DNA from: Planctomycetota bacterium
GTDB taxonomy: Bacteria; Planctomycetota; Planctomycetia; Gemmatales; HRBIN36
DNA: 64,000 nucleotides
Assembly (NCBI GenBank): GCA_014584395.1
Contig: JACTMY010000014.1
Location: 62,001-126,000, forward strand
Reading direction: 5' to 3'
The position numbers and the translations under genes are program-made. This document shows positions 26,874 to 35,766 of this stretch, piece by piece. The notes under the pieces were generated by a model, which ran no database searches, had not been told where the DNA came from, and saw nothing but the letters and a program-made list of their open reading frames with translations. The stretch's first letter is position 1, and every line of letters begins with the position of its first letter.

Positions 26874-28421
26874 ATGCAACTACAAGACGAAACCATTAGC
26901 TTCAATTACCAAAACGCCGTTGTACAGCCGCGTGCGGATGAGGAATGGCGGCTGCAAACTGAAATGCAGTTGCAGCAACTCATTACGCCTGTCCGGCTCA
27001 AGGCGTTAATGCCGCAATTGATGCAGGTCAAGACGCAGGTGGCCACGGAGCGCGACCTGGTGGATCCCCCGCCGAATCTTCGCCCCTTGGACGCGGGCTT
27101 TATCGACCATCCCGACAAATTGTTGGTCGACCTCCGCCGCAACAAGGAAAAGAGCGAGTTGGGCCGCATTCAAACCACCGCCGCTCGACTACGGGATCAG
27201 GTGGACAAAGTCGTTTTTCTGGGAATCGGCGGTTCGTATCTCGGCGCCCGCGCCTTGTTCGAAGCACTTCGAAGCACCTATCACAACGAGCTGCCCTACG
27301 AAAATCGGCTGGGGATTCCATGTATTTATTTTGAAGGAAACAATGTCGACAACGACAGTCTGCAGGATCTACTCGAACTCTTGCAAAATACTTGTGTCAA
27401 TCCGGATGAGCCTAAAGAACGCTGGGCAACGATCATCATCAGCAAATCAGGTTCAACGCTGGAGACCGGCGCCGCATTCCGCATCATGCGCAAAGAGGTC
27501 TCCGAACTTTACGGACCCAAATCCGAATTGCTTAAGAAACTCATCATCCCCGTCACCGGCGTGGGTGAAAATCCCATACGCAATCTGTTCCATTCGATGG
27601 GTTATCAGGACGATGATATTTTCACCATCCCCGATCGCGTCGGCGGCCGCTTTTCCGTCTTCACGCCAGCCGGGCTTCTCCCCGCCGCCATCATGGGGCT
27701 GGACATCAAGGCCTTGCTGCTCGGCGCCGTGAGCATGACCAAGCAATTTCTAGAGGAACCCTTCGAGCGCAACCTGGTCCTGCAATACGCCGCGGTCACA
27801 TTTCTCATGGCTGAGGAATTGAATAAACCCATTCGCGGCTTGGCGCTGTGGTCCAAAAAGCTCGAGGCCTTGGGATTGTGGCACGACCAGTTGATCGCCG
27901 AGAGCTTGGGGAAGCAAGGCCGCGGTCCGACGCCCGTCAGTTGCGTCATGACGCGCGACCTGCATTCCCGAGGCCAGCAGTTCCAGGAAGGCCGCCGGGA
28001 TAAGTTCATCATCAACGTCGGCGTGAAAAGCGTGAAATCCGCCCCCTTGGCCGTGGGCATGTCCGATCACAATGAAGACAACCTCAACGAATACAGCCGC
28101 AAAACCTTGCCCGTGATTATGGAAGCGGCCCATCGCGGCACCGTGGAAGCCTATTCCGAGACGGTTCGGCCCACCGCCGACATCATGATGCCGCAAATCA
28201 GCGAGTTTACCATGGGGCAGATCATGCAAATGTTCATGCTCGCCACCGTCGTGGAAGGGCGTTTGATGGGCCTCAATCCCTATGGCCAGCCTGGCGTCGA
28301 AGCCTATAAGAGGAAAATGAAAGCCATCCTGCGCAGCCAACAAAACCTGAACACGCAAAACGTCGCCGTGGATCGCCCTGCCAGTCAGGCTCACATTGAC
28401 GCAACCACGAGAACCACATAA
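26874..28421 (+). CDS. pgi: Glucose-6-phosphate isomerase
   Basis: Interconverts glucose-6-P and fructose-6-P. The protein has 515 residues. The sugar-phosphate isomerase motifs VVFLGIGGSYLGARALFEAL, TIIISKSGSTLETGAAFRIM and IPDRVGGRFSVFTPAGLLPA are all present. NEDNLNEYSRKTLPVIM and LMGLNPYGQPGVEAYKRKM mark the C-terminal end. It is divergent from the phosphoglycerate mutase gene. Its 3' end nearly touches the PSP1-like gene that follows. Confidence 0.97.
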   Translation: MQLQDETISFNYQNAVVQPRADEEWRLQTEMQLQQLITPVRLKALMPQLMQVKTQVATERDLVDPPPNLRPLDAGFIDHPDKLLVDLRRNKEKSELGRIQTTAARLRDQVDKVVFLGIGGSYLGARALFEALRSTYHNELPYENRLGIPCIYFEGNNVDNDSLQDLLELLQNTCVNPDEPKERWATIIISKSGSTLETGAAFRIMRKEVSELYGPKSELLKKLIIPVTGVGENPIRNLFHSMGYQDDDIFTIPDRVGGRFSVFTPAGLLPAAIMGLDIKALLLGAVSMTKQFLEEPFERNLVLQYAAVTFLMAEELNKPIRGLALWSKKLEALGLWHDQLIAESLGKQGRGPTPVSCVMTRDLHSRGQQFQEGRRDKFIINVGVKSVKSAPLAVGMSDHNEDNLNEYSRKTLPVIMEAAHRGTVEAYSETVRPTADIMMPQISEFTMGQIMQMFMLATVVEGRLMGLNPYGQPGVEAYKRKMKAILRSQQNLNTQNVAVDRPASQAHIDATTRTT

Positions 28422-28431
28422 CTTGTCCGGC

Positions 28432-29097
28432 ATGAACAATCACTCCCGCTTTTTTCTGGTCAGTCATGGCAACGCCGGTTTGCTGGTCCCATGCCGAAGT
28501 ATGATATCGTGGCAGCGTCATGATGAAGTGATGGTTCGCACCTCCCGCGGACTTGAACCCGGCACGATACGCAGCCCCTGGCGACTGGACTCCGATTCCA
28601 GCTTAGGCAGCTTCAACCCCGGCGACATCCTTGGCGCTATGACGGATGATTTTCGCGGCCGATGGACGCAAGCTTGCCTTCGAGCGGAGAAGGCATTGTC
28701 CGAAGCGCAGCGCTGGACTGAAAAACTCCGCTTACCCTTGGAAGTGATCGACGTGGAACCCGTGCTGGAACCGTTCGCCTTGATCCTCCACCTTTTGCAG
28801 ACGGCCAAAGCCGACCCGCGCGATCTCGTCAGCCGCCTGTCCAAATCCTTTGCCGCGCCGATTCACATTCATGACCTAACCCAGCCGATGCCTGAATTCA
28901 ACCAAGAGGATGACTGTGGTTCATGTCATTCTGAATCGGGGGGGTGCTCGACTGATGGGTGCGGCAGCGGCTGCGCGTCGGGGTGCGCTTCCGGCTGTGG
29001 CACGCAGGGTTCGGATGATTTTGAGCGTGATTGGCAGGCCTATTTTGCCGCGCTTCGGACGAAAATGGAAAATCGAAAGATCAGCTTGCCCATGTGA
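28432..29097 (+). CDS. PSP1-like protein with Cys-rich tail
   Basis: Start at ATG 28432 (MNNHSRFFLV), 10 bp after the pgi stop. The body resembles the bacterial PSP1/YaaT family: EVMVRTSRGLEPGTI at the start, then TEKLRLPLEVIDVEPVLEPFALILHLL and DLVSRLSKSFAAPIHIHDLT. A Cys/Gly/Ser tail follows at about 165–195 (CGSCHSESGGC, GCGSGCASGCASGCG) that looks able to bind metal. Bacterial relatives act as scaffolds in phosphorelay or RNA-decay complexes, but the function here is unknown. Assignment rests on motif resemblance. Confidence 0.65.
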   Translation: MNNHSRFFLVSHGNAGLLVPCRSMISWQRHDEVMVRTSRGLEPGTIRSPWRLDSDSSLGSFNPGDILGAMTDDFRGRWTQACLRAEKALSEAQRWTEKLRLPLEVIDVEPVLEPFALILHLLQTAKADPRDLVSRLSKSFAAPIHIHDLTQPMPEFNQEDDCGSCHSESGGCSTDGCGSGCASGCASGCGTQGSDDFERDWQAYFAALRTKMENRKISLPM

Positions 29098-29191
29098 TGT
29101 CCGTAGCCGTGTTTGAAATCGCGCCATTCGAGCAGCTGGACCATTCAATGGCAGGCCATCTTTGGCTCATCATGCGACATCGGAGAGAGAG

Positions 29192-29674
29192 ATGATTGTG
29201 CATTTGGTGCCGTTGGGCGGCGGTCAGAGCATTGAGTTAACGAAACCGATCAACCTGGTCGGCCGCAAGGAAGGCTGCGACATTCGCTTGGGGCATAAAA
29301 GCGTCTCCAAGCAGCATTGCATCCTGGTGCAGTCGGAAGGGATGCTGATGGTGCGCGATTTGGGCAGCACGAATGGCACCCGAGTGAATGGCAAACGGAT
29401 TCGTCGGGCGGCCTTGGTGGAAAACGATCAGTTCAACGTCGCAGCCATGTCGTTTCGGGTCAAGTTTGGCCAAACCCCCGCGCCCGCTCCGGTACAGATG
29501 AATGACGTCACCCAGCAAATCGATGCTTCAGAAGTCGATTTACTCATTCGGAAAACCAAACCCCACGACAGCATGGATCAACCTGGGGATGTATCTCCCG
29601 CCGTCAAAGTCAATGCCTTGCCCGACGAATTCACGGTCGTCCATTCAGCCGATGGCCCGGTTGAAGCTGGATGA
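29192..29674 (+). CDS. FHA domain protein
   Basis: The ATG at 29192 follows GGAGAGAG. The ~160-residue protein is an N-terminal FHA domain with GRKEGCDIRLGHKSVSKQHCIL and VRDLGSTNGTRVNGKRI, the conserved phosphothreonine-binding loops. A short unstructured tail follows. FHA domains bind phosphothreonine peptides, and planctomycetes carry many Ser/Thr kinases, so it likely reads kinase output. No kinase is adjacent. Confidence 0.9.
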   Translation: MIVHLVPLGGGQSIELTKPINLVGRKEGCDIRLGHKSVSKQHCILVQSEGMLMVRDLGSTNGTRVNGKRIRRAALVENDQFNVAAMSFRVKFGQTPAPAPVQMNDVTQQIDASEVDLLIRKTKPHDSMDQPGDVSPAVKVNALPDEFTVVHSADGPVEAG

Positions 29675-29696
29675 GTCGTTAACTCGTCGGGCGGGA

Positions 29697-30122
29697 TTAA
29701 TCTTCCGCTTCATAATCGCGCTGAAAGACTTCCTGGATCAACCCCGTCTCCTTGTGCTCATGACGATCCATCGCTTGGAACCAATGGTGCAGTGCAGCAT
29801 GCGTCTGTGCGATGGTCGCCCGATTCTGCTCCAGGGATTCGATCATGCCCAATAGCGCTTGATCCAGATCTTGATGCTCAGCCGCCAATTCGTGGATGAT
29901 CCGCTCTCGATTCGGCTCCAGACGTTGCACGTCCGCCATGTAGCCATCCTCTTCCTCGAAATGGAAATGCTGTCGTAAATCCTTATGGAGATGCCGCAGC
30001 TTCTTCAGCCATTCCCCTCGATCCTCGACCGCACCCGCCTCGGACATCTTTTTAAGTTCATCCAAGTCCTTGTTCAGCCGGGCATGGGCTTCCGCCAGGG
30101 CGGTGATTTTCGGTGAAGCCAT
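29697..30122 (-). CDS. Hemerythrin HHE-domain protein
   Basis: The start at 30122 (MASPKITALAEAH) has GAGGTG upstream. The ~141-residue four-helix bundle carries the iron ligands typical of HHE domains: HARLNKDL, the HLHKDLRQHFHFEEEDGYM block, LAAEHQDLDQAL and MDRHEHKETGLIQEVF. It could bind oxygen, NO or act as a redox sensor through a di-iron centre. It stands between the FHA gene and the PAC2 gene, about 60 bp downstream of the latter's stop and on the same strand. Confidence 0.85.
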   Translation of the reverse strand: MASPKITALAEAHARLNKDLDELKKMSEAGAVEDRGEWLKKLRHLHKDLRQHFHFEEEDGYMADVQRLEPNRERIIHELAAEHQDLDQALLGMIESLEQNRATIAQTHAALHHWFQAMDRHEHKETGLIQEVFQRDYEAED

Positions 30123-30180
30123 GGAGCACCTCTTGAGCATGATGGGAGGATAAGTTGCCATTCTTGGATTGCTGGGGTCG

Positions 30181-31110
30181 TTACTCCGTCTTCTTGAAAA
30201 GATCAAGAAAGCGGTCTTCATATTCCTTGAAGACGCCATGCTTGTCCAGTTCCTGTTTCAATTCAAAGGCTTTGGCGCGATCCTTGGCCGCCTGTTCGAA
30301 CAGCGTTTCGATGCGCTGGCGAGCCGCGGGGGAGATCTTTTCCTCTTCGATCGGTTCCTGCAGGTAAGACTCCTCTTCCATTCCCGGCGGCCGCCCCATC
30401 GATTCCTCCATCTTCGACAGCAATTCAGAGAGTTGCTGGTTCATATGCTCGGCTTGCTCCTTTAATTCCGTGAAATCCAAGTCGATGCTGACGATCGCCG
30501 CGAAGACTTCCAAAATCGCCATCGACGCCTTGGGAAACGGAAGCTGGCTGAAGACGTGGGGCAATTCTCCCAGCAAGCAAAGTCCATGCAGCCCCTGCTC
30601 CTCCGCCACACCAAGCAGCACGCCGTTTAATCCGCCGATGTGGCCATCCTCGAGGATTTCCAACTCCAATTGGCGGACTTCGTTCAAATCCTCGGCATGG
30701 GTCGCCGCCGCGAACACCCGCGACCGCTGCTCGGGCCGCATCTGCGTGGCCATGGCGGCAAAGGTCACGATCCGCTCCACGTTCAATTCCTTGGCGTAGT
30801 CGATCAATTTGCGGCAGAACATGTACTTGCCAAGCGGGGGTTGAGCCTCCCCGACAAAAAGCACAAGGTCGTGCTTCTCTTGCGGATCCTTCCAAAGGAA
30901 AAAGCGATTGCGCGGCCGTCGGCCCGTTTGAATGACGCCGCTTTTGACTTCCACGTGATCGACGTCGAAGAGTTCTCCGGTTTCGAACTCCGCGATCAAG
31001 TTCATGTCCAACTTGGAGAGCAGGTAATAACCCGCGCTGATGGCGACGTGCCCCATGCCAGGCCATACCGCGATGAGCCAGGGATGATGGAGATTCAAAT
31101 TCTCGGCCAT
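30181..31110 (-). CDS. PAC2 family protein
   Basis: A 309-residue protein resembling the PAC2 (proteasome assembly chaperone 2) superfamily common in bacteria. The pattern is PWLIAVWPGMGHVAISAGYYL, LVLFVGEAQPP, LNVERIVTFAAMATQM, GLNGVLLGVAEEQGLHGLCLLGELPH and the FPKASMAILEVF segment. The C-terminal ~90 residues are charged coiled coil (LKEQAEHMNQQLSELLSKM ...). Bacterial PAC2 proteins have no settled function. Its start lies ~250 bp from the tracrRNA terminator, on the same strand as the tracrRNA. Confidence 0.8.
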   Translation of the reverse strand: MAENLNLHHPWLIAVWPGMGHVAISAGYYLLSKLDMNLIAEFETGELFDVDHVEVKSGVIQTGRRPRNRFFLWKDPQEKHDLVLFVGEAQPPLGKYMFCRKLIDYAKELNVERIVTFAAMATQMRPEQRSRVFAAATHAEDLNEVRQLELEILEDGHIGGLNGVLLGVAEEQGLHGLCLLGELPHVFSQLPFPKASMAILEVFAAIVSIDLDFTELKEQAEHMNQQLSELLSKMEESMGRPPGMEEESYLQEPIEEEKISPAARQRIETLFEQAAKDRAKAFELKQELDKHGVFKEYEDRFLDLFKKTE

Positions 31111-31360
31111 GATGATTCCTTGGGCGAAGGGAAAGCGACAGCCTCAACGGCCAATCCCAGGAAAACGCCGACCACAAGGCCCATTGGCCAGGGATCGACT
31201 ATTCCTCATTGTAGACAGCAAAGCCCATGCCGGGAAAAAGAACCGCCCCCACAAATGGCAAATTTCACCCCACAGGTAAATGACATACATTCCCCTTACC
31301 TTTTGGCGAAGTTCGTGGGTTTAGGTGAAAAAGAAACTGCGATGTGTAAGGTTATCGCAG

Positions 31361-31465
31361 AAAAAAAGCCGCAGGTCGTTTGTGCGAGCTGCGGCGGTCG
31401 CCGATAGGCGGTGCCTGCGATTTACTCTTGTTGCGTAAAACCGCGGGCCAGGATCGATTACACTG
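31361..31465 (-). ncRNA. tracrRNA of the type II-C locus
   Basis: Transcribed on the minus strand from about 31465 to the T-run at 31361–31367, about 105 nt. Its first 23 nt (31464 down to 31442, beginning AGTGTAATCGATCC) are identical to one end of the CRISPR repeat as written on the plus strand, so they are complementary to crRNA. A mismatched stretch (GUUUUA against GAUUGCU) and then CGCAAC pairing with GUUGCG give an upper stem, a bulge and a 6-bp lower stem. A small CGCC-GGCG hairpin follows. The 3' end is a perfect intrinsic terminator: GCCGCAG / CTGCGGC (31389–31395 with 31368–31374) plus seven Ts. This fixes the array orientation. Confidence 0.92.
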
Positions 31466-31493
31466 GACATAAGAATATGGTACCTTTCATAAT
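31464..31493 (+). promoter_or_regulatory. Candidate cas9 promoter
   Basis: TGGACA (31464–31469) and CATAAT (31488–31493), each one mismatch from consensus, are separated by 18 bp. The start site would be near 31500, giving a ~29-nt leader with AGGGG before the cas9 ATG. It overlaps the tracrRNA promoter on the other strand almost completely. Confidence 0.6.
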
Positions 31494-31501
31494 CATGTCA
31501 A
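31472..31501 (-). promoter_or_regulatory. tracrRNA promoter
   Basis: On the minus strand TTGACA (31501–31496) and TATTCT (31477–31472) are separated by 18 bp. The expected start is about 31465, exactly at the first base of the anti-repeat. The -35 is a perfect consensus match. Confidence 0.8.
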
Positions 31502-31528
31502 GAAAAAACCTCGTTAGGGGCGTGCACC

Positions 31529-34500
31529 ATGGCGACTTCTCTTGGACTCGACGTCGGCTCCAATTCCGTAGGCTCGGCATGGATTGACTTTCAGACGGGC
31601 CAAATCACGGCCGGTGTGAGCGTCTTCCCCGCTGGCGTGGATGAGTCGGAGGATAAGCGCGGTGAACCAAAGAACGCCAAGCGCCGGATGACGCGGCAAA
31701 CGCGCATTACGCTAGCTCGCCGTGCCGCGCGCAAACGAATGCTTCGATTGAAGCTTATCGATGCCGGCCTGTTGCCCAAAAGCGCTACTGAATTCAAGAA
31801 GCTGCTCGAAGAAACGGATCCCTGGGAGCTGAGACGGAAGTGTTTAGATACGGAGTTAAAGCCGCATGAGTTTGGGCGCGTGCTGTTGCATCTGGCGCAA
31901 CGACGCGGTGCGCTTGGACTGAAGATTGTGGATGAGAGTGATGAGGACGGCAAAGCCGGCGCCAAGGATGATGGCAAAGTGAAAGCGGCTATCAGCGAGG
32001 TAAGAGCCAAAATGAAGGCGCGGAGCGCGCGTACCTTTGGCGAGTTCATCAGCATGGTGCAGGCCGAGCGTGTCACGCCGATCACAACTGTGGATCACCG
32101 GCCAGAAAAGGCTCGCAAGGGTCCACGCGAATGGCGTCTTCCAGTCCGCAACAAAGCTGGTAGTTACGAGCACTGCGCGGATCGCAACATGCTCCGTGAC
32201 GAGTTCAAGAAGCTGTGGGACAAACAAACGGAACTCGGCGGCCCACTTGCCAAACTGCTTACCGAAGACCTACGGCTGGTGTTGGACAACGAAGCGGGCG
32301 ACGCCGTATGGCGGCACAAGGGGCTGCTCTTCGGCCAGCGTCGAAACACTTGGGACTTGGGTACGCTCGGCCGCTGCGTGCTGGAGCCGACGGAGCGCTG
32401 TGTACCCCACGCGGACAGGTACGCCTCGCGCTACCTCGTCGCCGAAACGCTGAACAATCTCAAGATTATAGAATGGGGCAAACTCCCTCGCGCTTTAACG
32501 CCCGAAGAGCGTGACAAAATCAAGGATTACCTGAGCGGTCCGTTAGGGGTGGAGAAAGGACGCAAAGTGAAAGGCGTCCTTCTGCCAGATAAGCCAAAAA
32601 TGACCGTCAACGTAACGGACTTGCGGAACCTTATGGGCTGGGGCAAAGCGACCAAGACCACCCAATTCCGCTTCAATATCGAGTCTGACCCGGATCGCAC
32701 CATCAACACGGACTGGTTCAGCCGAGAAATCATCCACGGCGCGATCACCCTGCAAAAATGGAACGCGATGTCGTCTCGCGTCCAAGAAGGCACCAATCAC
32801 GCCATCCTCAAGTATGATCCGGACGTGGAAGGCGATAGCGAAAAGCTCAAAGCCGGCGTTATGAACTGGGGAGGCTTGGACGAAACCCAGGCGGTGGCGC
32901 TGGTGGCGGCATGGAAGCGCCGACCACGACCCGACGCCAAGCGCCTGAACTTAAGCCGCCGTGCCGTGCGGAACCTTCTTCCATACATGGAAGAGGGATT
33001 CGTGCTGGCGGATCGAAACTCCGAGGAGCCGCTTCGGTGGTGGAGCATCAAGGATCACGCCTTTGACCCCTATCGCCATCGCTGGCCAACTCAAATCGAG
33101 GCCCGTAAGCTGATCGCGCAGAATCCTAACTTCAAGGATGCAACGACCGGAAAGACGCTTGACGAGCACGGGCGCCGGCGATACGCCACGGGGGCCAAAG
33201 GCGCCACCGCCCGCGATCGGCACTACATGAAGAAGCATCTGCTGAAGAAAAATGGCAATCCGCTTTATGGTCCGGATGGACTTACGCTCCACGAACCACC
33301 GCCCGCGCCGCTGGTCAGCAACCCTGTCGTTCGCAAGGCCATCCATGAGGTGCGACGGCATCTGGTCGAACACTTGCTCGCTTCGGGACGAAAGCCGGAC
33401 GAGGTTCATATTGAACTCTCGCGCGAAGCCAAGATGGGCAAGAAGGACGCGGATCGCTTGCTGCTGCGAAACCGCCTACGCAATCGCATCCGCAACAGCA
33501 TCATTGCCGATCTGAACTTGGATTCATTAAGTTCGACGCAGCAGCGGGCAGCCGTCGATCGCGTCGTGCTATGCGTCCAGCAGGCTGGCGTATGCCCACT
33601 CTGCGGCAAAGATGGGTTGACCGCGTTAAGTGCCGCGAAGCGCGAGGGCTGTGAAATGGCTCATATCATACCGCGAGCGTGCGGCGGCCACAACGGACTG
33701 GCAAACATCATCCTCGCCCATGAAAAGTGCAATCGGGAGATGGGGCGGCGGACACCCCGTCAATACTGGGATGTGATCCTGCCGGGCAAATTCGAGGAAG
33801 GGCTGCGTTTTGTTTCGGCAATCTATCAAGACATCGAACGGCCTAAATTCTCGGAGGTCAAGAGCTTAACCGGCGATTCGCTTTGGAATTGCTATTTCAC
33901 TTCGAAAGACGACCGAGCCAAGCTAGAACGGTTTTCCAAGGACATCAAGGACGAAGACATTCAAGGCATGACCCTCCGCCAGGATGCGGCCACCAAGTAT
34001 GCTGCCCGTCAAGTTATGACCTATCTGGCCGATGCTTTTTACGAGGGCGAGGGACTTCCAGAACGCGGTGGCAGAAGGCGAATCTTCACCACCGACGGCA
34101 TCTGGACTAGCCGACTGCGCAGGGAATGGGGCCTGTTTTTCGATCCACATGAGTTTAAGGCCAAGGGCCTGACCAATGAGGCGGAACAAGAACGCAAGGA
34201 AAAAGACCGCGGCGACCACCGCCACCATGCCATCGATGCCGTCGTGATTGCGCTCTGCACTCGACAAATCCAAATGGAATGGGAAGCGCGCGAAAAGCAG
34301 GCGGATACCGAAGGTCTGGACACAGCGGATGAGGAGACGATGGCCGCGTATCGCCGCGAGCATCCGATTAAACCGCCCGCGCCGTTCAAGGATCGTGAAC
34401 AAATGCGCGAAGCCGTCAAGAAGGCGCTTTTTGGCACTGGGTTTGTTGAGCGACCCGTCTGTCACCGACCCGTGAAGCGCAAAATGATTGGAGCATTACA

Positions 34501-35593
34501 CGAGGAGACGCTCTTTGGCCCGGTACTGGATTCGAATGGTGAACTAACGGAATGTTATACAGCCAAGAAGAACGTTTTAGCACTCGATCCCAATCACTTG
34601 CGAATGCCGCGCCCCGAAACGGAAAAAGAAGCCATTGAGCGCCTGGCGTTGCGGCGGCAGCGAGAGCGGAAGGTGGACGAAAAGGCTGCCCGGAAGTGGG
34701 CGCGCAAAGTCGTGGCCTCTAAGGGATACAAGCCGGCCATCGTCGATCCACCGCCAGGAAAAAGCGGCATTGTACGTGACATTGCCCTCCGCACCCGCCT
34801 CCGGCAATGCCTCGAGGAAGTAAATCTCAATCCCGACGACTTCACCGACAAACAACTCAAAAAGACGGTCGAATCTGGTGCACTCAAACAAGCATCAGGC
34901 GTTCCTATTCGGACCGTCGTGTTGTTACGAACTATGTCGGATCCAGTAGTAATTCCGCGAAAACAGACAGAATATGAGAGTGGGCGAACTGATAAATCCA
35001 ACGATCCAGCTTCCCAGCGCGCTTACGTCGGTGGCAACAACCACCACATCGAAATTCGCCTCAAGCTTGATAAGAAAGGAAAAGAAACCTGGTCAGGGAC
35101 GATGGTAACCGCCTTCGAGGCTGCGCAGCGCAAGCTCGCCAAGCTCCGCGCCATCCACCAAGCCGGCATTCCCGACCTGAAAGCGTTCCGCAAGCTGCCC
35201 AAGGCCGAACGAGCCAAGTTCACGCCGACCTTACGGGAAATCGAAGAGGCGCATCCCATGGTGGATCGCTCCGACAACCAAGAAGGGCAGTTCGTCATGA
35301 GCCTCAGCGAGGGCGAGACACTTTTCATGAAACACAAGCAGACCGACAAGGTTGGCTATTTCGTCGTGGCCAAGTTGGATAAGCCGCAAAGCATCGTCGT
35401 CGTGCCCCATTGGGACGCACGCGCTGCCGGGGAACGCAAGGACGCCGAGGGCAATAAGGTGCCGAATTCCAAACGAGATCAATTCGCTGTGGTTCCAAAC
35501 GACCTGAAGGAACTCGCTCCCCCTGGCCACCCCCACGCGGTCAAAGTCCGTGTCAGCCCGCTGGGAGTCGTCAAGATACTTCAGCGGGATTAA
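31529..35593 (+). CDS. cas9: CRISPR-associated endonuclease Cas9 (type II-C, large)
   Basis: RNA-guided DNA nuclease of 1354 residues; most II-C Cas9s are about 1000–1100. RuvC-I (LGLDVGSNSVG) has D8. An Arg-rich bridge helix lies at about 50–80 (RRMTRQTRITLARRAARKR). The recognition lobe runs from about 82 to 610. RuvC-II has E629 (VHIELSREAK). The HNH domain has H712 (AHIIPR), N726 and N735, plus a probable zinc site C689-x2-C692 with H731-x2-C734, comparable to the zinc site known in Actinomyces Cas9. RuvC-III has H900 and D903 (HHAIDAVV). A long C-terminal PAM-interacting region ends KVRVSPLGVVKI. The residue before H712 is Ala, where Cas9 usually has a metal-binding Asp. It is the first cas gene, followed by cas1 and cas2. 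Confidence 0.96.
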   Translation: MATSLGLDVGSNSVGSAWIDFQTGQITAGVSVFPAGVDESEDKRGEPKNAKRRMTRQTRITLARRAARKRMLRLKLIDAGLLPKSATEFKKLLEETDPWELRRKCLDTELKPHEFGRVLLHLAQRRGALGLKIVDESDEDGKAGAKDDGKVKAAISEVRAKMKARSARTFGEFISMVQAERVTPITTVDHRPEKARKGPREWRLPVRNKAGSYEHCADRNMLRDEFKKLWDKQTELGGPLAKLLTEDLRLVLDNEAGDAVWRHKGLLFGQRRNTWDLGTLGRCVLEPTERCVPHADRYASRYLVAETLNNLKIIEWGKLPRALTPEERDKIKDYLSGPLGVEKGRKVKGVLLPDKPKMTVNVTDLRNLMGWGKATKTTQFRFNIESDPDRTINTDWFSREIIHGAITLQKWNAMSSRVQEGTNHAILKYDPDVEGDSEKLKAGVMNWGGLDETQAVALVAAWKRRPRPDAKRLNLSRRAVRNLLPYMEEGFVLADRNSEEPLRWWSIKDHAFDPYRHRWPTQIEARKLIAQNPNFKDATTGKTLDEHGRRRYATGAKGATARDRHYMKKHLLKKNGNPLYGPDGLTLHEPPPAPLVSNPVVRKAIHEVRRHLVEHLLASGRKPDEVHIELSREAKMGKKDADRLLLRNRLRNRIRNSIIADLNLDSLSSTQQRAAVDRVVLCVQQAGVCPLCGKDGLTALSAAKREGCEMAHIIPRACGGHNGLANIILAHEKCNREMGRRTPRQYWDVILPGKFEEGLRFVSAIYQDIERPKFSEVKSLTGDSLWNCYFTSKDDRAKLERFSKDIKDEDIQGMTLRQDAATKYAARQVMTYLADAFYEGEGLPERGGRRRIFTTDGIWTSRLRREWGLFFDPHEFKAKGLTNEAEQERKEKDRGDHRHHAIDAVVIALCTRQIQMEWEAREKQADTEGLDTADEETMAAYRREHPIKPPAPFKDREQMREAVKKALFGTGFVERPVCHRPVKRKMIGALHEETLFGPVLDSNGELTECYTAKKNVLALDPNHLRMPRPETEKEAIERLALRRQRERKVDEKAARKWARKVVASKGYKPAIVDPPPGKSGIVRDIALRTRLRQCLEEVNLNPDDFTDKQLKKTVESGALKQASGVPIRTVVLLRTMSDPVVIPRKQTEYESGRTDKSNDPASQRAYVGGNNHHIEIRLKLDKKGKETWSGTMVTAFEAAQRKLAKLRAIHQAGIPDLKAFRKLPKAERAKFTPTLREIEEAHPMVDRSDNQEGQFVMSLSEGETLFMKHKQTDKVGYFVVAKLDKPQSIVVVPHWDARAAGERKDAEGNKVPNSKRDQFAVVPNDLKELAPPGHPHAVKVRVSPLGVVKILQRD

Positions 35594-35766
35594 TCTCGGC
35601 CCTACAACCCTTTTTCTCGATCCAAACCGAATCAGAATGCAATCGGAATGAATACAAGGATGCGGGTGATACTTGCAATGGAATGGAGTTCGTGTTCCTC
35701 TGTTCCTAGGAATGCATCCCTCGCCATGAAGGCGGCTTGATTTCCCTCGATTTGGGCAAGCCGTCC

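Noticed and set aside
31186..31200. GGCCAGGGATCGACT resembles part of the CRISPR repeat (GGCCAGGATCGATTA)
   Set aside because: The match is short, needs a gap, and has no spacer or partner repeat. I treat it as chance rather than a degenerate repeat or second anti-repeat.
31529..35593. Idea that Cas9 is a catalytically dead or IscB-like protein
   Set aside because: The RuvC residues, HNH His and Asn, bridge helix, adjacent cas1–cas2, tracrRNA and array all support a working Cas9; only one HNH position is unusual.
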